A stretch of 5,240 nucleotides of DNA from VBDM01 sp035317085 (GTDB lineage Bacteria; Pseudomonadota; Gammaproteobacteria; Burkholderiales; SG8-39), in assembly GCA_035317085.1 (NCBI GenBank), contig DATHHS010000315.1, positions 1-5,240 on the forward strand. Reading direction: 5' to 3'. Shown here one piece after another: positions 1-5,240 of the stretch. The notes beneath the pieces are model-generated. The model was not told the origin of the DNA. It searched no databases and saw nothing but the letters and a program-made list of their open reading frames with translations. How positions within the stretch are numbered: the stretch's first letter is position 1; every line of letters begins with the position of its first letter. A program made the position numbers and the translations under genes.

Positions 1-18
1 GATCACCAGATAGCTCAT
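1..18 (-). CDS. Possible 5' end of a leftward gene (partial)
   Basis: A minus-strand ATG at 18-16 opens a frame that stays open to the edge, reading M-S-Y-L-V-I over six codons. It is preceded by GGAAAAA, a weak purine-rich ribosome-binding stretch, and a perfect minus-strand TATAAT lies about 30 bases upstream, which would give a leader of roughly 24 bases. Six codons are far too few to identify a product. The call rests on the promoter-like context, and the ATG could be chance. If real, this gene is divergent from the outer-membrane protein gene and shares its upstream region. Confidence 0.3.
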
Positions 19-48
19 TTTTTCCGGTAAAAAGTCGCAACCGGGCCG

Positions 49-77
49 ATTATATCCCCCGACTCCGCCGATTTCGG
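49..77 (-). promoter_or_regulatory. Candidate minus-strand sigma70-type promoter
   Basis: The minus strand carries a perfect TATAAT at 54-49. At a spacing of 17 bases the -35 hexamer would be CCGAAA (77-72), a poor match to TTGACA. Expected transcription would start near position 42 and run leftward out of the window toward the ATG at 18. The hexamer stands out in GC-rich surroundings, but the weak -35 leaves the call tentative; an activator or chance are alternatives. Confidence 0.4.
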
Positions 78-98
78 CCGGTCATGCCGTTGACCGGC
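77..98. promoter_or_regulatory. Perfect 8-bp inverted repeat, operator-like
   Basis: GCCGGTCA (77-84) and TGACCGGC (91-98) are exact inverted copies separated by the six bases TGCCGT. The right arm overlaps the candidate -35 hexamer TTGACC (90-95) of the outer-membrane protein gene, where a bound dimeric repressor would block RNA polymerase. It could also fold as a hairpin, but no T-run follows on either strand, so an intrinsic terminator is unlikely. The symmetry is directly visible; the operator role is inference. Confidence 0.4.
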
Positions 99-119
99 GT
101 CGAGCGTCGAGGGCATCAT
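90..119 (+). promoter_or_regulatory. Candidate promoter of the outer-membrane protein gene
   Basis: TTGACC (90-95) matches five of six bases of the -35 consensus. CATCAT (114-119) matches four of six of the -10 consensus, at a spacing of 18 bases. Transcription would start near 126, giving a leader of about 55 bases before the ATG at 182. It is the best plus-strand pair I found between 1 and 181, but the -10 is imperfect. Confidence 0.3.
98..111. repeat. Tandem 7-bp direct repeat CGTCGAG x2
   Basis: CGTCGAG occurs at 98-104 and again, directly abutting, at 105-111. Both copies lie in the spacer between the candidate -35 and -10 hexamers of the outer-membrane protein gene. Seven-base spacing is not a full helical turn, so two proteins on the same DNA face would not fit easily. 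A short tandem duplication or slippage product is as likely as a regulator site. Confidence 0.45.
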
Positions 120-170
120 GCCGCAGGCGCAATCTTCGCGGCGCCGGAAGCAGTGGAAGCCAAACAAAAA

Positions 171-176
171 AGGAGA
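171..176 (+). promoter_or_regulatory. Strong ribosome binding site (AGGAGA)
   Basis: AGGAGA sits in an A-rich stretch, with AGGAG ending six bases before the ATG at 182. It is the best Shine-Dalgarno sequence in the window and fixes the start of the outer-membrane protein gene. By contrast, mfd and ispD have weak or no such site, which suggests the barrel protein is translated more efficiently. Confidence 0.85.
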
Positions 177-181
177 ACTTC

Positions 182-880
182 ATGAGGAACAGAGCTGCAG
201 CAAACAGCAGGGCAGGGAAGGCCGTACCGCAGTCCACAAACGTCCCGAAGCGTTTTCATGGCAAGGGGGTCAAGGCCGGTGCGATCGCGCTGAGTTTCTT
301 TCTCGCGCCGGCGGCCTGGTCGCAGACCCAGGACTCCAAGTGGACTCTCGGCGCGAGGGCGGGGCTGGCGATACCGACCGAGTCGCTCAACGGTTTCACC
401 GGGACCAAGCCCGACACCGGACTGATGCTCAACCTGGACCTCGCGTACAGGTTGAGGAGCAACATCCATGTGGGAGGAAGCGTCGAATACCAGAACAACA
501 AGATGCCGAGCATCTCCGGGCCGGGCACCGGAAACGGCTCGTTCGGCGATTCCTCGATCAACGTCGCGACGGTCCTGGCCTTTGCGCAGTACCGGCTGAA
601 CCGCTCCGGGAACGTCACTCCCTACGGGCTGGCGGGCATCGGCGTCAACTTCAACTGGATGGGCGACGACAAGGCCGGAAACTCCTTCGACGTGGATCCG
701 TCCCTCGCCCTCAAGTTCGGGGTGGGCGCCGATTATTTCATCTCGAAGAAGACGGCGCTCAACATCGAGGCCGGGTACAAGCTCAACAACAGCAGCGTGA
801 CCCGCAATCCCGGCGGCCAGAGCTTCGACTTCAACCTGTCGACGTTCTACCTGCTGGGCGGAGTGCGCTTCTCGCTGTAG
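182..880 (+). CDS. Outer-membrane beta-barrel protein, OmpA/OmpW-like 8-stranded type
   Basis: This 232-residue protein is probably exported and folded into the outer membrane. Residues 1-31 are basic (KR, GKG, VK), then a hydrophobic core at 32-45 ends in A-W-S before Q48, a plausible signal peptidase I site. The n-region is unusually long, but no other start codon precedes the core and AGGAGA lies just ahead of the ATG. The mature part, about 185 residues, shows eight alternating amphipathic strands at roughly 54-64, 79-92, 94-104, 124-139, 145-158, 173-188, 190-202 and 216-232. Segments such as TPYGLAGIGVNF (146-157) are typical of the OMP_b-brl family. The chain ends in VRFSL, with Phe third from the end and Leu last rather than the usual terminal Phe. 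The specific role (porin, adhesion, stress or small-molecule uptake) cannot be read from sequence. It is a stand-alone gene, convergent with mfd. Confidence 0.8.
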   Translation: MRNRAAANSRAGKAVPQSTNVPKRFHGKGVKAGAIALSFFLAPAAWSQTQDSKWTLGARAGLAIPTESLNGFTGTKPDTGLMLNLDLAYRLRSNIHVGGSVEYQNNKMPSISGPGTGNGSFGDSSINVATVLAFAQYRLNRSGNVTPYGLAGIGVNFNWMGDDKAGNSFDVDPSLALKFGVGADYFISKKTALNIEAGYKLNNSSVTRNPGGQSFDFNLSTFYLLGGVRFSL

Positions 881-887
881 CCGGAAA

Positions 888-917
888 CTCGCGTCAGCGA
901 ACGGCCGCCGGCGCGAG
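888..917. other. Inverted repeat across the convergent gene ends
   Basis: CTCGCG (888-893) and CGCGAG (912-917) are 6-bp inverted arms around an 18-base GC-rich loop. They straddle the 13-base gap between the barrel gene stop (TAG, 878-880) and the mfd stop (TCA on the plus strand, 894-896). No T-run follows on either strand, so this is not a standard intrinsic terminator. In DNA of this GC content, 6-bp arms could be chance. Confidence 0.2.
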
Positions 918-3900
918 CGCATCCAGCACTTGTCGCACCGCAGTCGCGCGCTCGACCAGCTCGCTCGTCACGCGCTCGGCGCGCAGCTTGTTCGGCGAGG
1001 TGAGTTTCCAGCCGCGCTGTTTCTGCACGAGCTTCAGCACGGCGGCCGGGTCGAGCGGGGGATGCTGGACGAACTGCAGCTGGATGAATTCCGGGGAGGC
1101 ATCCACCCGCGCCACGCCGAGCGCCCGTCCCAGGATGCGCAGGCGGTGGCTTTCGATCAGCGCGCGCGCCGCCGGCGGCAGGTCGCCGAAGCGATCCACC
1201 AGCTCCTCCTGCATCGCCTCGACGCGCTCCGCGCTGTCGCAATTGGCGAAGCGCTTGTACAACACCAGGCGCTCGTGCACGTCGCCGCAGTAGCTCGCGG
1301 GCAGGAGCGCCGGGAAATGCAGGTTGACCTCGGTGATGACCTCGAAAGGCTGCGACAGGTCCGGCTCGCGGCCGGCCTTTAAGGACCTCACCGCGTGGTC
1401 GAGCATGTCGGCGTAGAGATTGAAGCCGACCTCCTGCATTTCCCCTGACTGCGATTCACCGAGGACTTCGCCCGCGCCGCGGATCTCGAGGTCGTGCATG
1501 GCGAGATAAAACCCCGAGCCCAGCTCCTCCATCATCTGGATCGCCTCGAGCCGTTTCTTCGCGGCGGGAGAAAGGGCGTCCTCGCCGGGCGTGAGCAGGT
1601 AGGCGTAGGCCTGGTGGTGCGAGCGCCCGACACGGCCGCGCAACTGGTGCAGTTGCGCCAACCCGAATTTGTCGGCGCGGTTGATCAGGATGGTGTTGGC
1701 GGTCGGGATGTCGATGCCGGTCTCGATGATGGTCGAACAGAGCAGGAGGTTGTGGCGCTGCTGCAGGAACTCGCGCATCACGCGCTCGAGATCGCGCTCG
1801 CGCATCTGGCCGTGCGCCACCGCGATGCGCGCTTCGGGCAGGAGCTTCTCGAGTTTTTCGCGCATCAGTTCGATGGAAGCGACGTCGTTGTGCAGGAAAA
1901 AGATCTGCCCACCGCGCTTCAATTCCCGCAGTGCCGCCTCGCGGATGATGCCCGGCGAATACCCGGAGACGAAGGTGCGGATCGCAAGGCGCCGCTCGGG
2001 CGCGGTGGCGATCACCGAAAGATCTCGCATGCCTTCGAGCGACATCGCCAGCGTGCGTGGAATGGGCGTGGCGGTGAGCGTGAGCACGTCCACCTCCGCC
2101 CGCAAGGCTTTCAGCGCTTCCTTCTGGCGCACGCCGAAGCGGTGCTCCTCGTCGACGATCACCAGGCCCAAACGCTTGAACTTCACGTCCTTCTGCAGCA
2201 GCTTGTGCGTGCCGATGGCGATATCGATCTCGCCGTCGATGATGCCCTTCAAGGCCGTCCCGGTTTCCTTGCCGGTGCGAAAGCGCGACAGCTCGGCAAT
2301 TTTGATCGGCCAGCTGGCGAAGCGGTCGCTGAAGGTATGGAAATGCTGCTCGGCGAGCAGCGTGGTGGGCGTGAGCACCGCGACCTGCATGCCGTCGGCG
2401 ACGGCGACGAAGGCGGCGCGCAAAGCCACTTCAGTCTTGCCGAAGCCGACGTCGCCGCAGATCAGGCGGTCCATCGGCTTGCCGCTCTTCATGTTGTCGA
2501 TCGCGGCGGTGATCGCGGCCGCCTGGTCCGGCGTTTCCTCGAAACCGAAGCCTTCGGCAAAGGCCTCGTAATCGTGTTGATTGAGCTTGAAAGCGTGGCC
2601 CTGGCGGGTCGCGCGCCGGGCGTAGAGATCGAGCAGTTCGGCGGCCGTGTCGCGCACCGCGCGCGCGGCCTTGCGCTTGGCCTTGTCCCACTGGTCGCCG
2701 CCCAGCTTGTGCAGCGGCGCCTGCTCGGGCGGCCCGCCCGAGTAGCGGCCGATGGAATGCAGCTGCGCCACCGGCACGTAGAGCTTGTTGTCCTCCGCGT
2801 ATTCGAGCAGCAGAAATTCGGTGGCGCCTTCGCCGAGATCCAGATCCACGAGACCCCGGTAGCGCCCGATGCCGTGCTGCACGTGCACCACGGGATCGCC
2901 GATGCGCAGCTCCGAGAGATCGCGCAGCATGCCTTCGACCGAGCTGACCGATTTCCGGTCGCGCGCCGCGCGCGAGCGCACGGTTCCGGCGTAGAGCTCG
3001 GACTCGGTGACGAAGCACAATTGCTCGGAGTCCAGAAAGAAGCCGGCGAGGAGCGGCGCCACGCCGAGCGCGAGGCGCGCGTCCGAGCCCAGGAATTCTT
3101 CGAAGCCCGCGGAGGGCTCGGGCTTGAGGCCGTATTCGGCGAGATACTGCGACAGCGTTTCGCGCCGGCCGGGCGATTCGGCGAGCAGCATCACGCGGCA
3201 CGGCGTCCCGGAAAGGAAGGACTTGAGGCGGTGCAGGGGATCGGCCGCGCGCCGCTCCACCGCCAGCTCGGGCAGGGGATGCGCGATCGGTGCGTCCTTC
3301 GTCATTGCGACGTCCGCACGCTTGAAGGCCTTGGCGCGCACGAAAAAATCCTCGGCGCTGAGGAACAATTCCGCGGGCGGGAGCAGCGGCCGCGTGCGGT
3401 CGCCGGCGAGCAACTGGTGGCGGCTTTGCGCGTCGTGCCAGAACTCCGTGAGAGCATCGTGTACTTGCCCGTGCAGGCATACCGTGGCGCTCTTCGGCAG
3501 GTAGTCGAAAATCGCCGAGGTCCGCTCGAAGAACAGCGGCAGGTAGTACTCGATCCCGGCGGGCGCGACGCCGTTGCTCACGTCCTTGTAGATGCGGCTC
3601 TTCGAGGGATCGCCCTCGAAGGTGTCGCGGAAGCTGCGGCGGAACTGGTTGCGCCCGGCCTCGTCCATGGGAAACTCGCGCGCCGGCAGGAGCCGGATTT
3701 CCGGAACCTTGTAGAGCGTGCGCTGGGAGTCGGGATCGAACGAGCGTATCGATTCGATTTCCTCGTCGATCAGGTCGAGACGGTAGGGCAGGGCGCTGCC
3801 CATAGGGAAAAGATCGATCAGACCGCCGCGCACGCAGTACTCGCCGGGCGCGACCACCTGCGTCACGTGGCTGTAGCCGGCGAGCGTGAGTTGCGCGCGC

Positions 3901-4310
3901 AGCGCATCGAGCGCCAGCGCCTCACCCTGTTTCAGGAAAAAGCTGTGGCCGGCGAGGAAGGACGGCGGCCCGAGGCGCGTGAGCGCGGTTGCTGCGGGCA
4001 CGATGGCGACGTCGAAGTCCTCGCGCATGATGCGGTAGAGCGTCGCGAGGCGCTCCGACACCAGGTCGTGGTGCGGAGAGAAATGATCGTAGGGCAGGGT
4101 TTCCCAGTCGGGCAGGAGCAGCACCGAGAGCGGCGGCGCGAACCAGGCGATCTCGTCCTTCAGCCTCTGCGCTTCGGTCGCCTGTGCGCAGAACACCACG
4201 ACCGGGCGCGAGGCCTGCGCCAGTCGCGCGAGCGCCAGCGCGTCGCTCGAGCCGTGCAGACCGGCGCCGCTTGCGTTCTTCTCCGCTTCGGGAAGGATGA
4301 CTGCGCTCAT
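894..4310 (-). CDS. mfd: Transcription-repair coupling factor Mfd
   Basis: Mfd is a cytoplasmic DNA translocase. It binds RNA polymerase stalled at DNA damage, removes it with ATP hydrolysis, and recruits UvrA for nucleotide excision repair. The protein has 1138 residues, close to E. coli Mfd (about 1148), and appears intact. In order it has a UvrB-like N-terminal module (about 15-330) with the DLFPMGS and YRLD segments; the RNA-polymerase-interacting domain from about 468 (GDPVVHVQHGIGRYRGL at 471-487, LYVPV at 510-514); a RecG-like SF2 motor with Walker A GDVGFGKT (619-626), Walker B DEEH (720-723), TATPIPRT (746-753), IIETGIDIP (861-869) and QLRGRVGRS (889-897); and a C-terminal regulatory TRCF domain (about 990-1090). 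The start fits the family: few residues precede the conserved LHGSSDALALARLA. Only a weak GGAA lies eight bases upstream of the ATG. The gene is divergent from ispD and convergent with the barrel gene. Confidence 0.98.
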   Translation of the reverse strand: MSAVILPEAEKNASGAGLHGSSDALALARLAQASRPVVVFCAQATEAQRLKDEIAWFAPPLSVLLLPDWETLPYDHFSPHHDLVSERLATLYRIMREDFDVAIVPAATALTRLGPPSFLAGHSFFLKQGEALALDALRAQLTLAGYSHVTQVVAPGEYCVRGGLIDLFPMGSALPYRLDLIDEEIESIRSFDPDSQRTLYKVPEIRLLPAREFPMDEAGRNQFRRSFRDTFEGDPSKSRIYKDVSNGVAPAGIEYYLPLFFERTSAIFDYLPKSATVCLHGQVHDALTEFWHDAQSRHQLLAGDRTRPLLPPAELFLSAEDFFVRAKAFKRADVAMTKDAPIAHPLPELAVERRAADPLHRLKSFLSGTPCRVMLLAESPGRRETLSQYLAEYGLKPEPSAGFEEFLGSDARLALGVAPLLAGFFLDSEQLCFVTESELYAGTVRSRAARDRKSVSSVEGMLRDLSELRIGDPVVHVQHGIGRYRGLVDLDLGEGATEFLLLEYAEDNKLYVPVAQLHSIGRYSGGPPEQAPLHKLGGDQWDKAKRKAARAVRDTAAELLDLYARRATRQGHAFKLNQHDYEAFAEGFGFEETPDQAAAITAAIDNMKSGKPMDRLICGDVGFGKTEVALRAAFVAVADGMQVAVLTPTTLLAEQHFHTFSDRFASWPIKIAELSRFRTGKETGTALKGIIDGEIDIAIGTHKLLQKDVKFKRLGLVIVDEEHRFGVRQKEALKALRAEVDVLTLTATPIPRTLAMSLEGMRDLSVIATAPERRLAIRTFVSGYSPGIIREAALRELKRGGQIFFLHNDVASIELMREKLEKLLPEARIAVAHGQMRERDLERVMREFLQQRHNLLLCSTIIETGIDIPTANTILINRADKFGLAQLHQLRGRVGRSHHQAYAYLLTPGEDALSPAAKKRLEAIQMMEELGSGFYLAMHDLEIRGAGEVLGESQSGEMQEVGFNLYADMLDHAVRSLKAGREPDLSQPFEVITEVNLHFPALLPASYCGDVHERLVLYKRFANCDSAERVEAMQEELVDRFGDLPPAARALIESHRLRILGRALGVARVDASPEFIQLQFVQHPPLDPAAVLKLVQKQRGWKLTSPNKLRAERVTSELVERATAVRQVLDALAPAAVR

Positions 4311-4322
4311 CGTCTAGGTTCC

Positions 4323-4396
4323 GTCATTCCCGCGCACGCGGGAATCCAGTGTCTTTTTTCAGAAAGCCACTGGGTCCCCGCTTTCGCGGGGACGAC
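4323..4396. repeat. REP/BIME-like palindromic element, two hairpins
   Basis: Two strong hairpins sit tail to tail. The first pairs ATTCCCGCG (4326-4334) with CGCGGGAAT (4337-4345); the second pairs GTCCCCGC (4374-4381) with GCGGGGAC (4386-4393) around TTTC. Between them CCAGTG (4346-4351) pairs with CACTGG (4368-4373), with a T-rich stretch inside, and the outer ends GTC and GAC also match. The whole 74 bases are therefore one imperfect palindrome. In the plus frame it reads as PAHAGIQ and VPAFAGTT, peptides I recognise as a common misannotation signature of a dispersed repeat in proteobacterial genomes. Such elements are usually non-autonomous and moved by RAYT-type transposases; none is encoded here. 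It lies 12 bases upstream of the mfd start codon. Confidence 0.85.
4326..4345. repeat. dRS3-type 20-bp inverted repeat (ATTCCC-N8-GGGAAT)
   Basis: The left hairpin of the larger element fits exactly the form described for neisserial dRS3 repeats: ATTCCC, eight variable bases (here GCGCACGC), then GGGAAT. In Neisseria, dRS3 copies are recombination points and integration targets for filamentous prophage. No phage gene is visible here. The match shows a related repeat form, not that this site is used for integration. Confidence 0.7.
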
Positions 4397-4464
4397 GAGT
4401 ATTTGCCATACATATACGGAACACTCAATCGACAGCAGAAATAGCAAAACCCGAGTCAAACGCC

Positions 4465-4481
4465 GCCTCGATTCGCGAGGC
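4465..4481. other. Short hairpin upstream of the ispD promoter
   Basis: GCCTCG (4465-4470) and CGAGGC (4476-4481) are exact 6-bp inverted arms around ATTCG. No T-run follows on either strand, so it is not a terminator. It lies just upstream of the candidate ispD promoter and inside the probable mfd leader, so it could be an operator, an RNA hairpin in the mfd leader, or chance. Confidence 0.3.
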
Positions 4482-4487
4482 AGCAGT

Positions 4488-4517
4488 TTGAACCCGGGAG
4501 ACCGGTATAATTATATC
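4488..4517 (+). promoter_or_regulatory. Candidate ispD promoter
   Basis: A perfect TATAAT lies at 4506-4511, and overlapping it is TATATC at 4512-4517. The -35-like TTGAAC (4488-4493) is 18 bases from TATATC but only 12 from TATAAT. So either TATAAT acts with a poor -35, or the pair TTGAAC/TATATC is used. Both give a start near 4518-4524 and an ispD leader of about 25-32 bases. This AT-rich patch stands out from the surrounding GC-rich DNA. Confidence 0.5.
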
Positions 4518-4540
4518 TTGCTGAACCTTCCGAATTTCAA
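4510..4540 (-). promoter_or_regulatory. Candidate mfd promoter on the minus strand
   Basis: The decamer TATAATTATA (4506-4515) is self-complementary, so the minus strand also has a perfect TATAAT (4515-4510). A minus-strand TTGAAA (4540-4535) lies 19 bases upstream, slightly more than the 16-18 usual for sigma70. Transcription would start near 4503 and give mfd a leader of about 190 bases containing the small hairpin and the whole REP-like element. No better minus-strand promoter was found between 4311 and 4505. Confidence 0.4.
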
Positions 4541-4549
4541 CCGAATTCA

Positions 4550-5239
4550 GTGACTTCCAGAATTTTCGGCCTTGTTCCGGCCGCCGGCTCCGGCTCCCGC
4601 TTCGGGATCTCCGGACCGAAGCAATATTCCCTGTTGCGCGGAAAACCGATGCTATACCACTCGATCGCGCGCCTGCTCGCCGCTTCGGAAGTGGACGTCG
4701 TATTCGTGGCGCTGACGCCGGGCGATGCCGATTTCCGCAAGCACGACTGGAGCATGTTCGGCGAACGGCTCGCTCCGCTTTATTGCGGCGGCGCAAGCCG
4801 GCGCGACAGCGTGCTGAACGGCCTGGTCGCCATGGCGAGCGCGGTCGATCCGAGCGACTGGATATTGGTGCACGACGCGGCGCGGCCCTGCCTGGGGAGG
4901 GACGAACTGCTCCGGTTGATCCAGGAGGGCGGTAAGGACGAAATCGGCGGCATACTCGCGGTCCCGGTCTCCGATACCTTGAAGCGCGCGGACGACCAGC
5001 GCCGCATCGTCGCAACCGAACCGCGCGACGGCCTGTGGCAGGCGCAGACGCCGCAGATGTTCCGGCACGGCATGCTGCTGCGCGCCCTGCGCGAGATCGA
5101 GCACGTCACCGACGAGGCGAGCGCGGTTGAAGCGCTCGGCTACAAGCCCAAGCTAGTCGAAGGCAGCACCAAAAACCTGAAGGTGACTTTCCCCGCGGAT
5201 CTCGAGATCGCGGAACGAACGCTCGGGGAGGCGTCGTGA
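4550..5239 (+). CDS. ispD: 2-C-methyl-D-erythritol 4-phosphate cytidylyltransferase IspD
   Basis: IspD transfers CMP from CTP to methylerythritol phosphate, the third step of the MEP route to isoprenoid precursors, in the cytoplasm. The 229 residues match the family length and carry all expected motifs: nucleotide-binding loop PAAGSGSRFG (10-19) with R17; PKQY (23-26) with K24; RRDSVLNGL (84-92); VHDAARP (107-113) with D109; PVSDTLK (139-145) with T143; LWQAQTPQMF (162-171); TDEASAVE (187-194); and NLKVTFPADL (209-218) with K211. R17, K24 and K211 correspond to the E. coli catalytic R20, K27 and K213. GTG at 4550 is the only start codon between the in-frame stop at 4508-4510 and the nucleotide loop, so the start is firm although no Shine-Dalgarno sequence is visible. 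The stop overlaps the likely start of the next gene, commonly ispF. Confidence 0.97.
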   Translation: MTSRIFGLVPAAGSGSRFGISGPKQYSLLRGKPMLYHSIARLLAASEVDVVFVALTPGDADFRKHDWSMFGERLAPLYCGGASRRDSVLNGLVAMASAVDPSDWILVHDAARPCLGRDELLRLIQEGGKDEIGGILAVPVSDTLKRADDQRRIVATEPRDGLWQAQTPQMFRHGMLLRALREIEHVTDEASAVEALGYKPKLVEGSTKNLKVTFPADLEIAERTLGEAS

Positions 5240-5240
5240 G
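5236..5240 (+). CDS. Probable start of the next gene, likely ispF (partial)
   Basis: GTG at 5236-5238 overlaps the ispD stop TGA (5237-5239) in the GTGA arrangement typical of translational coupling. GGGGAGG (5225-5231) is a strong Shine-Dalgarno match, although only four bases separate it from this GTG; a start just beyond the window would suit it equally. No residues beyond the first can be read. The ispF identity is inferred from the common ispD-ispF order in proteobacteria. Confidence 0.35.

Noticed and set aside
116..922. A 268-codon minus-strand frame opposite the barrel gene
   Set aside because: It is a shadow of the barrel gene, whose signal peptide, strand pattern and ribosome site are clear. 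The reverse translation shows no motif.
118..1293. A 391-codon plus-strand frame overlapping the barrel gene and the mfd end
   Set aside because: It spans two well-supported genes in another frame, is Arg- and Ser-rich with no recognisable domain, and has no ribosome site at its start.
2431..3480. A second minus-strand frame inside mfd
   Set aside because: It is extremely Arg- and Ala-rich, as out-of-frame reads of GC-rich genes are, and overlaps the intact Mfd reading frame.
4353..4366. The T-run inside the intergenic palindrome read as an intrinsic terminator
   Set aside because: The T-run does not directly follow the dRS3-type hairpin: CCAGTG lies between and pairs with CACTGG as part of the larger palindrome. 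No plus-strand gene ends nearby that needs a terminator.
4311..4549. A small gene, tRNA or riboswitch in the mfd/ispD intergenic region
   Set aside because: I found no cloverleaf, no open frame with a ribosome site, and no riboswitch-like conserved core. The region is accounted for by the palindromic element, a short hairpin and promoter sequences.
1494..4553. A 1019-codon plus-strand open frame lying antisense to mfd
   Set aside because: Its codons align exactly with mfd codons on the other strand, so stops could arise only where mfd uses TTA, CTA or TCA, which GC-rich genes avoid. The translation is low-complexity, rich in R, G, A, E, Q and H, and its tail runs through the palindromic repeat. 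Mfd fully explains the region.

Overview
The window is GC-rich chromosomal DNA carrying three complete genes. It looks like a betaproteobacterium, or a close gram-negative relative. The reasons are an outer-membrane beta-barrel gene, a Mfd close in sequence and length to the E. coli protein, MEP-pathway ispD divergent from mfd, and an intergenic palindromic repeat of the neisserial dRS3/REP kind. The assignment rests on recalled family features, not on a search.

Layout. Positions 1-181 form an intergenic region. It has a perfect minus-strand TATAAT, a possible start codon of a leftward gene that runs off the edge, and an operator-like inverted repeat plus a tandem 7-mer in front of the first gene. 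Positions 182-880 (+) encode a secreted 8-stranded outer-membrane barrel protein of unknown specific role. It converges with mfd (894-4310, -), the transcription-repair coupling factor, across only 13 bases. Positions 4311-4549 are the divergent control region between mfd and ispD. It holds a 74-base imperfect palindrome made of two hairpins, a smaller hairpin, and a self-complementary -10 element (TATAATTATA) that could serve both strands. Positions 4550-5239 (+) encode IspD, and a GTG overlapping its stop codon is probably the first codon of the next gene, likely ispF.

How the genes relate. Mfd (DNA repair at stalled RNA polymerase) and IspD (isoprenoid precursor synthesis) are housekeeping proteins with no shared pathway; they share only the intergenic control region. 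The barrel protein is a separate unit with its own strong ribosome binding site.

I see no defence system, mobile gene cassette, CRISPR array, tRNA or rRNA. The coding part is ordinary. The parts worth a second look are the two intergenic regions: the dRS3/REP-like element 13 bases from the mfd start codon, the symmetrical -10 element, and the repeats upstream of the barrel gene. I found no convincing evidence of an undescribed system.
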